From: Paraburkholderia megapolitana
Lineage (GTDB): Bacteria > Pseudomonadota > Gammaproteobacteria > Burkholderiales > Burkholderiaceae
Length of the DNA: 64,000 nt
Assembly: GCF_007556815.1 (NCBI RefSeq)
Contig: NZ_CP041745.1
Location: 3,325,001 to 3,389,000 of the forward strand
Direction of reading: 5' to 3'
Every line of letters begins with the position of its first letter. Position 1 is the first letter of the stretch. A program made the translations under genes and the position numbers. Under the pieces are notes generated by a model. The model was not told the origin of the DNA and did not search any database. It saw nothing but the letters and a program-made list of their open reading frames with translations. This document shows, one piece after another, positions 12,173 through 20,539 of the stretch.

Positions 12173-13414
12173 TTATGCACCCTTCCAGGCGCGAAACATC
12201 AGGCTCGCGCAACTGCCGCCGAACCCGAAAGAAACCGACATCGCCGCATCGATCTGCGCCGCACGCGAGGCTTGCACGAGCGGCAGGTGGCCGACCCGTG
12301 GGTCGATCGTCTCGATCCCCGTCGTCCCTGCGATAAAACCATCGCGCATCATCAGAAGCGTGTAGATCGCCTCGTGCGCCCCGCATGCGCCGAGTGGATG
12401 CCCGGTCAACCCCTTGGTCGAGGAAAACGGCGGCACCTCCGGGCCGAACACGTCGGCAAGCGCGCGCAGTTCCTCGATGTCGCCAAGCGGTGTCGACGGT
12501 CCATGTGTGTTGATGTAGCCGGGTCGTACGCCGCCTTCGTCGAGCGCGGCACGCATCGCACGCGCAATCCCCGGCGCGTGCGGTGTCACCATGCCGGCAC
12601 CGTCGGTACCTTCTCCGAAGCCGGTCAGCTCCGCGTAAATGCGTGCGCCGCGGGCAAGCGCGTGATCGAGCGCCTCCAGCACCAGCACACCGCCGCCCGA
12701 TGCGATCACGAAACCGTCGCGCGCCGTATCGTACGGGCGCGACGCGCGCTGCGGCGTGTCGTTGAAGTGCCGCGACAGCGCGCCCATCGCATCGAACATC
12801 AACGTCATGTTGTCGTGCAGCGATTCGCTACCACCCGCGAGCACGATCTGCTGGCGACCCGTCTGGATCAGTTGCATCGCCTGACCGATCGCGAGCGCGG
12901 ACGTCGTGCAGGCCGAAGACGGCGAATAGCTCACGCCTTCCAGACCGAACGCCTGCGCGACATTCGCGGAGGCGGTGCTGCTCATCGCCTGTGGCACCGT
13001 GTACGGCGGCACCTTGTCGACGCCGCGCGTGTGTGCGATTGCCATCGCGTGGTCGTACGTGGACATGGTGCCGACGCCGGAGCCGATCACGGCGCCCGCC
13101 TGCGGCGAGCGCAGCGTCGCCGGATCGAGTTCGGCATCGGCAATCGCACTACGCGCCGCATGGCATGCGAAGCGCGCGGTATCGCCCATGAAGCGTTCGA
13201 GCTTGCGGTCGAAGGGCAGCGCGCCCGCCACCGATGCAACGCCCGCCACCTGGCTGCCAAAGCCACGGGCGCGCCACGCGTCGATTCGCGACAGGCCGCT
13301 GCGCCCCTCGCGCAGCGCAGCCGACACATCGTCGAGCGTATTGCCGAGGCACGACACGATACCCATGCCGGTGACGACGACACGCGACGTCGCGCGCGAT
13401 GTATGCGCGCTCAT
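12173..13414 (-). CDS. Beta-ketoacyl-ACP synthase (extra ketosynthase of the APE cluster)
   Basis: A FabB/FabF-type condensing enzyme of 413 residues from the ATG at 13414. That ATG overlaps the apeR stop (ATGA). The Cys-His-His triad is intact: Cys in SSACTTSALA, His in NTHGPSTPLGD, and His in GLTGHPLGACG. The C-terminal GFGG loop is present. Enterobacterial APE clusters need apeO and apeR plus the chain-length factor apeC. This gene is an additional active ketosynthase and may set chain length or start elongation. Confidence 0.85.
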   Translation of the reverse strand: MSAHTSRATSRVVVTGMGIVSCLGNTLDDVSAALREGRSGLSRIDAWRARGFGSQVAGVASVAGALPFDRKLERFMGDTARFACHAARSAIADAELDPATLRSPQAGAVIGSGVGTMSTYDHAMAIAHTRGVDKVPPYTVPQAMSSTASANVAQAFGLEGVSYSPSSACTTSALAIGQAMQLIQTGRQQIVLAGGSESLHDNMTLMFDAMGALSRHFNDTPQRASRPYDTARDGFVIASGGGVLVLEALDHALARGARIYAELTGFGEGTDGAGMVTPHAPGIARAMRAALDEGGVRPGYINTHGPSTPLGDIEELRALADVFGPEVPPFSSTKGLTGHPLGACGAHEAIYTLLMMRDGFIAGTTGIETIDPRVGHLPLVQASRAAQIDAAMSVSFGFGGSCASLMFRAWKGA

Positions 13415-14637
13415 CGCACGCGCCTGAAAACAAGCGATGTGTTGATCCCGCCGAACGCGAAGTTGTTGCTCATCACGTGCTCCGCGTCGATCTCCCGGCC
13501 ACCGCCGACGATGTAGTCGAGCGACGCGCACGCCGGGTCGACTTCAGTCAGGTTCAGCGTCGGCGCGTACCAGTTGCGCTTCATCATCTCGATCGTCCAC
13601 CATGCTTCCAGCGCACCGCATGCGCCGAGCGTGTGGCCCACGTAGCTCTTCAGCGAACTGATCGGCATGCGCGCGCCGAACACCTGCTCGGTGGCGTGGC
13701 TTTCCGCAACATCGCCGCGATCCGTCGACGTGCCGTGCGCGTTCACATAGGCGATCGCGGCGGGGGCAAGCTGTGCATCGTCGAGCGCAAGCCGCATCGC
13801 GATCGCCATGGTCGGGGCAGTGGGCTGGGTCATATGCGCGCCATCGGAATTGCAGCCAAAGCCGACAATCTCCGCGTGAATCCGCGCGCCGCGCGCTCTC
13901 GCGTGCTCGTACTCTTCAAGCACCAGCGTCGCCGCGCCCTCGCCGACCACGAGGCCGTCGCGCTTCAGGTCGAACGGCCGTGGCGTCAGATGCGCTTCGT
14001 CGTTACGGGTACTGGTCGCATACAGCGTATCGAACACGGCGACTGCGGGCCCCGACAGTTCCTCCGCGCCGCCCGCGAGCATCAGTTGCTGCTTGCCGGT
14101 CGCGATCGTCTCATAGGCGTAGCCGATCGCCTGGCTACCCGACGCGCATGCGCACGACGTCGGCACAATACGTCCCTTCAGGTCCCAGAACAGGCTGACG
14201 TTGACCGCCGCGGTATGCGGCATCATCTGCACGTAGCTGTTTGAGGAGACATCGGTCATCGACCCGGTTTGAAGCATCGCGCCAAACGCACGGATCGGCG
14301 CGACGGATCCCGACGACGATCCGTACGCGACCCCCATGCGGCCATCGCGGATCGACAGGTCTTCGGCGAGTCCGGCGTCCTCCAGCGCGAGTTCACTCGC
14401 TCGCACGGCATACATCGACACCGGCCCCATCGAGCGGGTCTTTTTGCGTGGATAGTGCGCAGGCGCGCTAAAGCCGGGCAGCGGACACGCCAGCCGCGTA
14501 TGCAGAGACTCGAAGTAGTCCCATTCAGTCATGCGACGCACCGCATTGCGTCCGGCGCGCAAGTGCGCTTCTATGTCGTCCCAGCGATCGCCGAACGCCG
14601 TGACGCCGCCCATACCTGTAACGACGACGCGCTTCAT
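13411..14637 (-). CDS. apeR: Beta-ketoacyl-ACP synthase ApeR (FabF-like)
   Basis: A 408-residue FabF-type ketosynthase. The nucleophile Cys is in PTSCACASGSQA, His in VNAHGTSTDRGD, and the Lys/His pair in SSLKSYVGHTLGACG. It begins one base after the apeQ stop and overlaps the following ketosynthase start. Order and identity (DH, KR, then FabF-like KS) match the 3' part of known APE operons, which is why the apeR symbol is used. Its family role is condensation of malonyl-ACP units onto the growing polyene. Confidence 0.85.
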   Translation of the reverse strand: MKRVVVTGMGGVTAFGDRWDDIEAHLRAGRNAVRRMTEWDYFESLHTRLACPLPGFSAPAHYPRKKTRSMGPVSMYAVRASELALEDAGLAEDLSIRDGRMGVAYGSSSGSVAPIRAFGAMLQTGSMTDVSSNSYVQMMPHTAAVNVSLFWDLKGRIVPTSCACASGSQAIGYAYETIATGKQQLMLAGGAEELSGPAVAVFDTLYATSTRNDEAHLTPRPFDLKRDGLVVGEGAATLVLEEYEHARARGARIHAEIVGFGCNSDGAHMTQPTAPTMAIAMRLALDDAQLAPAAIAYVNAHGTSTDRGDVAESHATEQVFGARMPISSLKSYVGHTLGACGALEAWWTIEMMKRNWYAPTLNLTEVDPACASLDYIVGGGREIDAEHVMSNNFAFGGINTSLVFRRVR

Positions 14638-14638
14638 A

Positions 14639-15364
14639 TCAGACCATCCCGCCGTTCACACCGATCACCTGCCGCGTCACATACGAGGCTGCATCGGACA
14701 TCAGGAAACTCACCACCGACGCGACTTCGGCCGGCTGGCCGACGCGCTTCATCGGCACCGCCTGCAGTCCGTGTTCGAGCGACGTGGTGTCGAGCATGCC
14801 GGTCTCGATCAGTCCGGGCGCGACACAGTTGACCGTGATGTTGCGCGTCGCAAGTTCGACGGCCAGCGCTTTCGTCGCTCCGATCAACCCGGCCTTCGCT
14901 GCGCTGTAGTTCACCTGGCCGCGATTGCCGATCACACCGGACACCGACGCGATCGTGACGATCCGGCCACCCTTGCGAGCACGCACCATCGGCATCGTCA
15001 GGGGGTGGACCACGTTGTAGAACGCATCGAGACCGGTTTCGATCACGATGTCCCAGTCTTCATCGGTAAGCGCGGGAAACGCCGCGTCGCGGGTCACCCC
15101 GGCGCAGCAGACGATCCCGTAGTACGCGCCATGCGCGGCAACGTCGGCTTCGAGCAGATTGCGACAGACGGCGCGCTCGCGCACATCGAACTGCAACACG
15201 CGTGCCGCGCCGCCCTGGGCGACGATGCCTGCCGTGACCGCGTCGGCTTCGGCGCGGCCACTGCGGCAATGCACCGATACGGCGAAACCGTCGGCGGCAA
15301 GCTGATAGGCTATCGCGCGGCCAATGCCGCGATTTGCACCGGTTATAAGGACACGCCGGCTCAT
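14639..15364 (-). CDS. apeQ: 3-ketoacyl-ACP reductase of the APE cluster (FabG-like)
   Basis: A 241-residue short-chain dehydrogenase that reduces the beta-keto group during polyene extension. The cofactor motif ITGANRGIGRAIAY is at residues 7-20. The catalytic Ser is in IASVSG and the Tyr/Lys pair in YSAAK. The IETGMLD and C-terminal INGG-type ending are FabG-like. The ATGA start overlaps the apeP stop. Position between the dehydratase and FabF-like genes supports the assignment. Confidence 0.88.
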   Translation of the reverse strand: MSRRVLITGANRGIGRAIAYQLAADGFAVSVHCRSGRAEADAVTAGIVAQGGAARVLQFDVRERAVCRNLLEADVAAHGAYYGIVCCAGVTRDAAFPALTDEDWDIVIETGLDAFYNVVHPLTMPMVRARKGGRIVTIASVSGVIGNRGQVNYSAAKAGLIGATKALAVELATRNITVNCVAPGLIETGMLDTTSLEHGLQAVPMKRVGQPAEVASVVSFLMSDAASYVTRQVIGVNGGMV

Positions 15365-15846
15365 GACCTGAAACTCCCTTCAATGAATGTCTGGAAATCG
15401 GTGGGCTGATACACCTTGATCACCGCCTCGGCACAGCGTGTCGTGCCGCAATCGATTGTGCATTCGTACGCGCCATGCCCTGCTTCGCTACGCAATAGTT
15501 CGCTGGTCTCGATCCGCAACTGCGCCGCGCGCGGAAAAGCGGACAGCACCGCCGTGTAGCTGCGCGAACCGAGCAGCACGCCTGGGCGCGCCGTGCCGCC
15601 CGCGCGCATGGCGAGCAGGCCGACGTGAGCGGCAATCGCCTGCGCCATCAGTTCGATGCCGATCCACGCGGGCATTGCACCGTTGGCATCGGCGTACCAC
15701 GCGGCCGGGTTCACTCTCGCATGCGCGGTGAGCGCATCGTCGGTACACGCGCTCACGCGCTCGAGCAGCAGCATCGTGCCGCGATGCGGCAGGATCGTCT
15801 CGACGGGTGGGAAAACAGATTCGATCGTAGGTGTCGTCACGGGCAT
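15361..15846 (-). CDS. apeP: Hotdog-fold dehydratase ApeP (3-hydroxy-fatty acid dehydratase family)
   Basis: A hotdog-fold protein of about 161 residues with LPHRGTMLLLERV near the N-terminus and an AMPAWIGIELMAQAIAAHVG block. These are signatures of the dehydratase-like FabZ relatives found in APE clusters. It is thought to dehydrate 3-hydroxyacyl-ACP together with ApeI, leaving the trans double bond. The start is either ATG at 15846, overlapping the apeO stop by one base, or the adjacent GTG at 15849; I prefer the ATG. It overlaps apeQ at the 3' end (ATGA). Confidence 0.82.
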   Translation of the reverse strand: MPVTTPTIESVFPPVETILPHRGTMLLLERVSACTDDALTAHARVNPAAWYADANGAMPAWIGIELMAQAIAAHVGLLAMRAGGTARPGVLLGSRSYTAVLSAFPRAAQLRIETSELLRSEAGHGAYECTIDCGTTRCAEAVIKVYQPTDFQTFIEGSFRS

Positions 15847-17027
15847 CACCGGCCAAGGATCAGGCTGACATTGCTGCCGCCGAATGCAAAGGAATTGCTC
15901 ATCGCGTACGCGCCGCCTGCGCTCGCTAACCGCCGTTCGTCTTCGACGAGATCGAGTACCGGTAGCGCAGGATCGGCCTCACCGTCCCACAGATGGCGCG
16001 GCAACGCGACATCTGGACGCGCCAGCGCAAGCCACGCGAACCCCAGTTCGGTCGCGCCGGCTGCGCCGAGCGGGTGGCCGGTCAACGGCTTCGTGCCGCT
16101 CGCCGCGACACCCGCCGGGAACACGCGGGCCAGCAAATGCGCTTCCATCTCGTCATTCTTGCGCGTGGCTGTCGCGTGCAGGTTGACGTAGCCGACCGCC
16201 GCCGCGGCAATCCCCGCATCGGCGAGTGCCGCGCGCAGGGCGCGTTCACCGCCGACACCCTGCGGGTCCGGCGCCGAGATGTGATGGGCATCGCTCGACT
16301 CGCCGGCACCCGCCAGCCTGACGAGCGCTTCGTCACGGCTCATCAGGAACACCGCAGCGCCTTCACCGATGTTGATCCCGCAGCGGTTGCGACTCATCGG
16401 ATTGCTGCGCGACACGCTGGTCGATTCGAGCGAGCCGAATCCTTGTACGGTCAGTTCGCACAGTGCGTCGACCCCGCCGACTACGACGGCATCGCACAAC
16501 TTCAGTTGCAACAGCCGGCGCGCCGCCACGAAGACTTTCGCACTCGACGTACACGCGGTCGAAATCGTGAATGCCGGTCCGCGCAGGTTCAGCGCGGCAG
16601 CGGCGAACGGCGCCACCGTGCCGATTTCCATCTGCCGGTAGTCGAACGCGGCGGGTAACTCGCCGGTACGGACGCGCTGCGCGAGCGCGGCTTCGGCGGC
16701 ATCGATGCCTGACGTACTCGTGCCAAGCACCACGCCAATCCGCCGCGCACCATAGCGGGCCCGGGCGTTTTCGAGTGCCGGCGCGATCTGCGCGAGCGCG
16801 GCAAGCAGCAGCCGGTTGTTGCGGCAGTCGTAGTGCGCGAGCGCCGCGGGCGGTGCAATGTCAAGCGGTGCCATGACCCGGCCGACGAACGAGTCGCCGT
16901 TGCGCATCGGCACCGCACCCATTCCCGGCGCAGCAGAAGCGGCGAGCGCAGGCACGATCGCGTCGAGGTCGGCGCCGAGTGCATTGATCATGCCGAGCGC
17001 GTGCAGATAGACGGGTACTCCGCTCAA
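15846..17027 (-). CDS. apeO: Beta-ketoacyl-ACP synthase ApeO (TTG start)
   Basis: A ketosynthase that, with the chain-length factor ApeC, is the main polyene condensing enzyme in studied APE systems. The Cys is in ISTACTSSAKVF, the His in NLHATATRKND, and the Lys/His pair in GTKPLTGHPLGAAG. The start deserves note. An ideal AGGAGG lies seven bases before a TTG at 17027, and that TTG shares bases with the apeM stop (TTGA). The resulting N-terminus, LSGVPVYLHALGMINALG, matches the family. The next ATG, at 16991, would remove the first beta strand and has no such site. From the TTG the protein is 393 residues. Confidence 0.85.
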   Translation of the reverse strand: MSGVPVYLHALGMINALGADLDAIVPALAASAAPGMGAVPMRNGDSFVGRVMAPLDIAPPAALAHYDCRNNRLLLAALAQIAPALENARARYGARRIGVVLGTSTSGIDAAEAALAQRVRTGELPAAFDYRQMEIGTVAPFAAAALNLRGPAFTISTACTSSAKVFVAARRLLQLKLCDAVVVGGVDALCELTVQGFGSLESTSVSRSNPMSRNRCGINIGEGAAVFLMSRDEALVRLAGAGESSDAHHISAPDPQGVGGERALRAALADAGIAAAAVGYVNLHATATRKNDEMEAHLLARVFPAGVAASGTKPLTGHPLGAAGATELGFAWLALARPDVALPRHLWDGEADPALPVLDLVEDERRLASAGGAYAMSNSFAFGGSNVSLILGR

Positions 17028-19455
17028 GCGATCCTCCTGGGAGACGCCGGCATGCCGATCGGAGCGAGTAGCACCGACACCGCGATACCCAACGCAAGCG
17101 TGCCGCCGAAGCTGCGCAGCGCCGGCATCGCGCTCAACCCTAGCAGGCCGAACGAGAGCAGTGTCGTCGCCGCCGATAGCAGCACGCCGGTCCACACCGC
17201 ACCGAGGTCGGCGTCGGGGCGCCCCGCACCTTCGCGCAGAAATACCGCGTAATTCGCCCCGACGCCGAGTACCAGCATCAGCGCGAGCCAGTTGAACAGA
17301 TTGAGCGGTACGCCTGCATAACCGAACACCGAGAGCGTTACGCCGACCGCGAGCATGACCGGCAGCGCCGTCGCGAGACCACCGCGCAATGTGTAACGCC
17401 ACATCAGCAAACCAAGGACCAGTACCAGTGCACCTGCGAGCCACAGCCCACTGTCGACACGGTACGCACCGAAGAGACGCGACACGCTCGCTGCCTTGTC
17501 GACGAAAACCACCTGCGGCAACGCACTGGCAATGGCGATCAGCGCCGCTTCGTTCGCGGTCGTCACGCGCCGCGGCATCACGAGCGCCGCATAACCGCCC
17601 GCGCGCCCGTCGATCTCACCCACGTTGCCCAACCACAAATGACGGAACGGCCGCGACCAGGGTGCGGCGAGCCAGTTGTCGATACCGAGCGCCGTCCCGG
17701 CCGATTTCGTATAGGCCGCGAGCCACGTGGTTGCGACCTCGTCGCGAAAGCCCGCGTCGTCCAGCAGCGTACCCAGTTTCGCCGGATCGGCGAACACACG
17801 CTGTGCGAGCAGCCGGCGGTCGTCGGCTTGCTGTTTCGCCGACGGCACAAACGACGTCACCGATTGCCAGCCGTCCACTCCCTGGGGCCATGCAGCGCGT
17901 CCAGTTTCGCGCCAAGCATCTCTGCGCGCTCCAGCACGGCTTCGGGCGTCGCACCGCGCACGACGAAAAATTGCGCCGTGCTGTCGACGCCGGTCGCCTC
18001 GCGGACCTCGCGCTCCTGTGCGACCAGCGCCGGGTCACGCTGAATCAACAGATGGATGTCGTCGTCGCTCGTGAGGCGCATCCAGCCCGGCGCCGCGGCG
18101 ACCAGCAGCAGCGCCGCGACGACCCCTGCGCGCCGTCCGCCGATCGCAGCGTGCCAGCGTGCGAGCAGCCTTGCCGCTGCATTGAAAAGTGCGCGCGGGC
18201 TGCGCTTCGGTGCAGTGGTGAGCAGCGTGGGCAACAACCACAATACGGACGCGAACGCGGTGCAGATGCCGACAATCGCAAAACACGCGATCTGCTTCAA
18301 CGCTGGAAACGGTACCCATGCAAGAATCGCGTAGCCAAGCAGACTCGTCGACAGTGCGACGCCCAGTGCCGGGCGCACCGCGCGTGCGCCACGTCGCGCA
18401 TCCCAGTTGCGCCGCGTGCCGAGATAGACGACAAAGTACTGAATCGAGTAATCGACCGCCTCGCCGATCAGACTCGCGCCGAACACCAGTGTCAGCAGGT
18501 GTAGCTTGCCGAACACCAGCATCGTCACCGCAAGCGCGCAGACGACGCCCAGTGCCGTCGAGAGGAAACCGAACAGCAGCAATCGCGGCGAGCGGAACAC
18601 CCATAGCATCAGCAGCGCAATGCCGCACACCGACACGGCGCCGATCAGATGCACCTCGCGCTCCGACGCGCTGCGCGCCGCCTCCGCATAGAACACGGCG
18701 CCCGTACGCGCGACGGTCACATCGGGAAACGTCTGACGTAGCACCGCCGTGCCGTGTGCGACCGCGTCGAGCACCGCACGCTGTGTCTTCGCTTCATAGG
18801 CTGAGCCGGGTAGCGTAGCGAGCACCAGCACGCTGGTGCTGGCACCCGTCACAAGCGTCGCAGTGCCGCGATGGGCGACCAGCAGACCGTCTTCGATACC
18901 GAGATTCGAGGTGGCAAGCGGCAACCTCGCGAGCCAATGTTCGAGCCAGCCGAACGGATCGTCGGCGAGCGGCGTGGCAAGACCGCTGCGCAGCGGGTTG
19001 TAGAGGCGCGCGGCCAGTGCATCGTGCAGCGAGACCCCAGGATCCGCGAGCGTTGCGCGGTCCGTCGGGGTGAGCAGGCCGAAGCGATACGGCAGATATA
19101 GCGCAGCGATACTCGACAGATCGAACGGCGGAAGCTCCGCGGTTACCGAGCGAAACGCGCCGCTTGTGGTGAGCGATGCTCCGAGCTGCCGCGCCGCTGC
19201 CTTTGCATGCGCAGCATCGTGACTCGTGACGAGCAACACAGTGCGGTCGCCCAGCGATGCAGCGAGCGTATTGACGGCCTGTTCGGCCACAGGGTCGACT
19301 TCGGTGGCGGGCAGCAGCGCGAGCAGATCGGTCTGCAACGGCGATGGCCCCGCGAAGCGCCATGCGCAGTAGCAAGAGGCCGCGAGTGCGAGCACCAGCC
19401 ACGCGGCGCGTATCGCCCACGTTTTTCTGGCGCCGCGCTGTTGCAGCCGTTCCAT
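17024..19455 (-). pseudogene. apeM: MMPL-family exporter ApeM, split by a one-base frameshift
   Basis: An RND-type MMPL transporter expected to move the lipid-linked polyene across the inner membrane. The first frame starts at ATG 19455 (overlapping the apeL stop) and runs 532 residues to a stop at 17857. It shows one membrane segment, a periplasmic domain and five more segments (for example SVCGIALLMLWVFRSP). The second frame, 17878 to 17024, carries the rest (VDGWQSVTSFVPSAK, a second periplasmic domain and six segments). The minus strand reads GGCCCC-AGGGAGTGG at the break. One extra C, that is five Gs instead of four on the plus strand at 17884-17887, restores a continuous frame reading GPQGVDGWQS. 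Everything else looks intact, so a sequencing error, a recent mutation or a switchable tract are all possible. Confidence 0.85.
17028..17042 (-). promoter_or_regulatory. Strong ribosome-binding site deciding the TTG start of apeO
   Basis: On the minus strand AGGAGG lies seven bases before the TTG at 17027. It is one of the best Shine-Dalgarno matches in the operon and has no other start at a usable distance. It sits inside the last codons of the broken exporter gene apeM, so it could keep apeO translated even if apeM translation stops early. Confidence 0.7.
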
Positions 19456-20120
19456 CAGGGCGCTCCGAACAGGGTACGTTCGGCAGGCGTCGGTGCCTCG
19501 ACCGGGGTCGTGTTCGCGAAGTCGAGCTGGGTGGCGTCGCCGTTCGCGAACGCGATGTGCAGCGTCTGCAGGTAGGTGCCGCCCGTCATTTGCAGCGAGC
19601 GGATCGATTGTGCGAGCTGCGGCTGGTTCGGCGTGAGCTGCATGCGCCATTGTGCGAACGTGCCCTGCGCATGCACGTCGAACTGCGAATAGAGGGACGA
19701 CAGGTCGCCGCCAAGCATCGCGCGCATCATCCGCGATACCTGCGCGACGCCGCGCGTGCCGGACGCGGTTTGTGTGGCGATGCGCTGGCCCTGCGGGTTG
19801 ACTTCAACGACGCCCGTGTCGGTAATCACGTAAGTGGCTTTGTAGGGCGACTCGATCTGCCAGATCACGCCAAGCGCGCGAACGAACAGCAGCGAGCCCC
19901 TGCTGACGAGCGGTTGCTTCATCGCGGACAGCGTCTGGGTCTGCGTGAAGCGCGCACGAATGCCTGGCGCCTGCCCGAGATGCGCGGCGATCTGCGCAAC
20001 GAGTGCGCTATCGGGGGCCGCAGCGGACGGCGGTGCCGCTGCCGCGAACGCAGTTGTCCCGGGCACGCAAGCCGCGACGAACAGCGTTGCGATCGCCGCA
20101 CGCAGCGTCAGCGAGACCAT
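19455..20120 (-). CDS. apeL: LolA-like outer membrane lipoprotein carrier ApeL
   Basis: A periplasmic LolA-fold protein of 221 residues from the ATG at 20120. It has a signal peptide (hydrophobic stretch, then TTAFA-AAAPP). The mature part shows RFTQTQTLSAMKQPLVSRGSLLFV and GVIWQIESPYKATYVIT, the LolA hydrophobic-cavity pattern. It is thought to carry the lipid-linked polyene to the outer membrane. The start overlaps the thioesterase end by 13 bases, and the stop overlaps the apeM start (ATGA). An upstream extension of the frame to 20360 is read through the thioesterase gene and is rejected. Confidence 0.88.
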   Translation of the reverse strand: MVSLTLRAAIATLFVAACVPGTTAFAAAAPPSAAAPDSALVAQIAAHLGQAPGIRARFTQTQTLSAMKQPLVSRGSLLFVRALGVIWQIESPYKATYVITDTGVVEVNPQGQRIATQTASGTRGVAQVSRMMRAMLGGDLSSLYSQFDVHAQGTFAQWRMQLTPNQPQLAQSIRSLQMTGGTYLQTLHIAFANGDATQLDFANTTPVEAPTPAERTLFGAP

Positions 20121-20539
20121 GCGCGCTCCAGCTTTTCGAATACGACTGGCGGCGACACGAACTGCAACTCCTGGCTCGTGGCGTCGACGGCCACCTGAAT
20201 GGTGTAGCCCTTCGTCAGCCGCTCGCCCGATACACAGTCGACGATCTCGTAGCCGATCTTCAGGCGGTTCTCGTGTTCGAGCAACTCGGCGTGCACGTCG
20301 ACGCGCTGTCCGTACACCGCGGGCCGCACGTACTTCAGATGCGCCTCGACGACCGGCCACAGATAACCCGACGCCTGCATCTCACGATAGTCGTAGTCGA
20401 ATGCGCGCAGCAACGCGACCCGGCCGATCTCGAAGTACTTCAGATAATGACCGTGCCAGCATACGTTCATTGCATCGACGTCGTGAAACGGCACCTCGAC
20501 AGTGGCGCTCGCGCTCAGGACCGGGCGTGGATCAGCCAT
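20108..20539 (-). CDS. apeK: Acyl-CoA thioesterase ApeK (4-hydroxybenzoyl-CoA thioesterase family)
   Basis: A 143-residue hotdog thioesterase. VPFHDVDAMNVCWHGHYLKYFEIGR has the Asp-containing active-site block of the 4HBT family, in which the Asp acts in catalysis. It could release or edit aromatic or polyene thioesters. It overlaps the ammonia-lyase gene by eight bases and apeL by 13. Length and motif are normal. Confidence 0.88.
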   Translation of the reverse strand: MADPRPVLSASATVEVPFHDVDAMNVCWHGHYLKYFEIGRVALLRAFDYDYREMQASGYLWPVVEAHLKYVRPAVYGQRVDVHAELLEHENRLKIGYEIVDCVSGERLTKGYTIQVAVDATSQELQFVSPPVVFEKLERAWSR

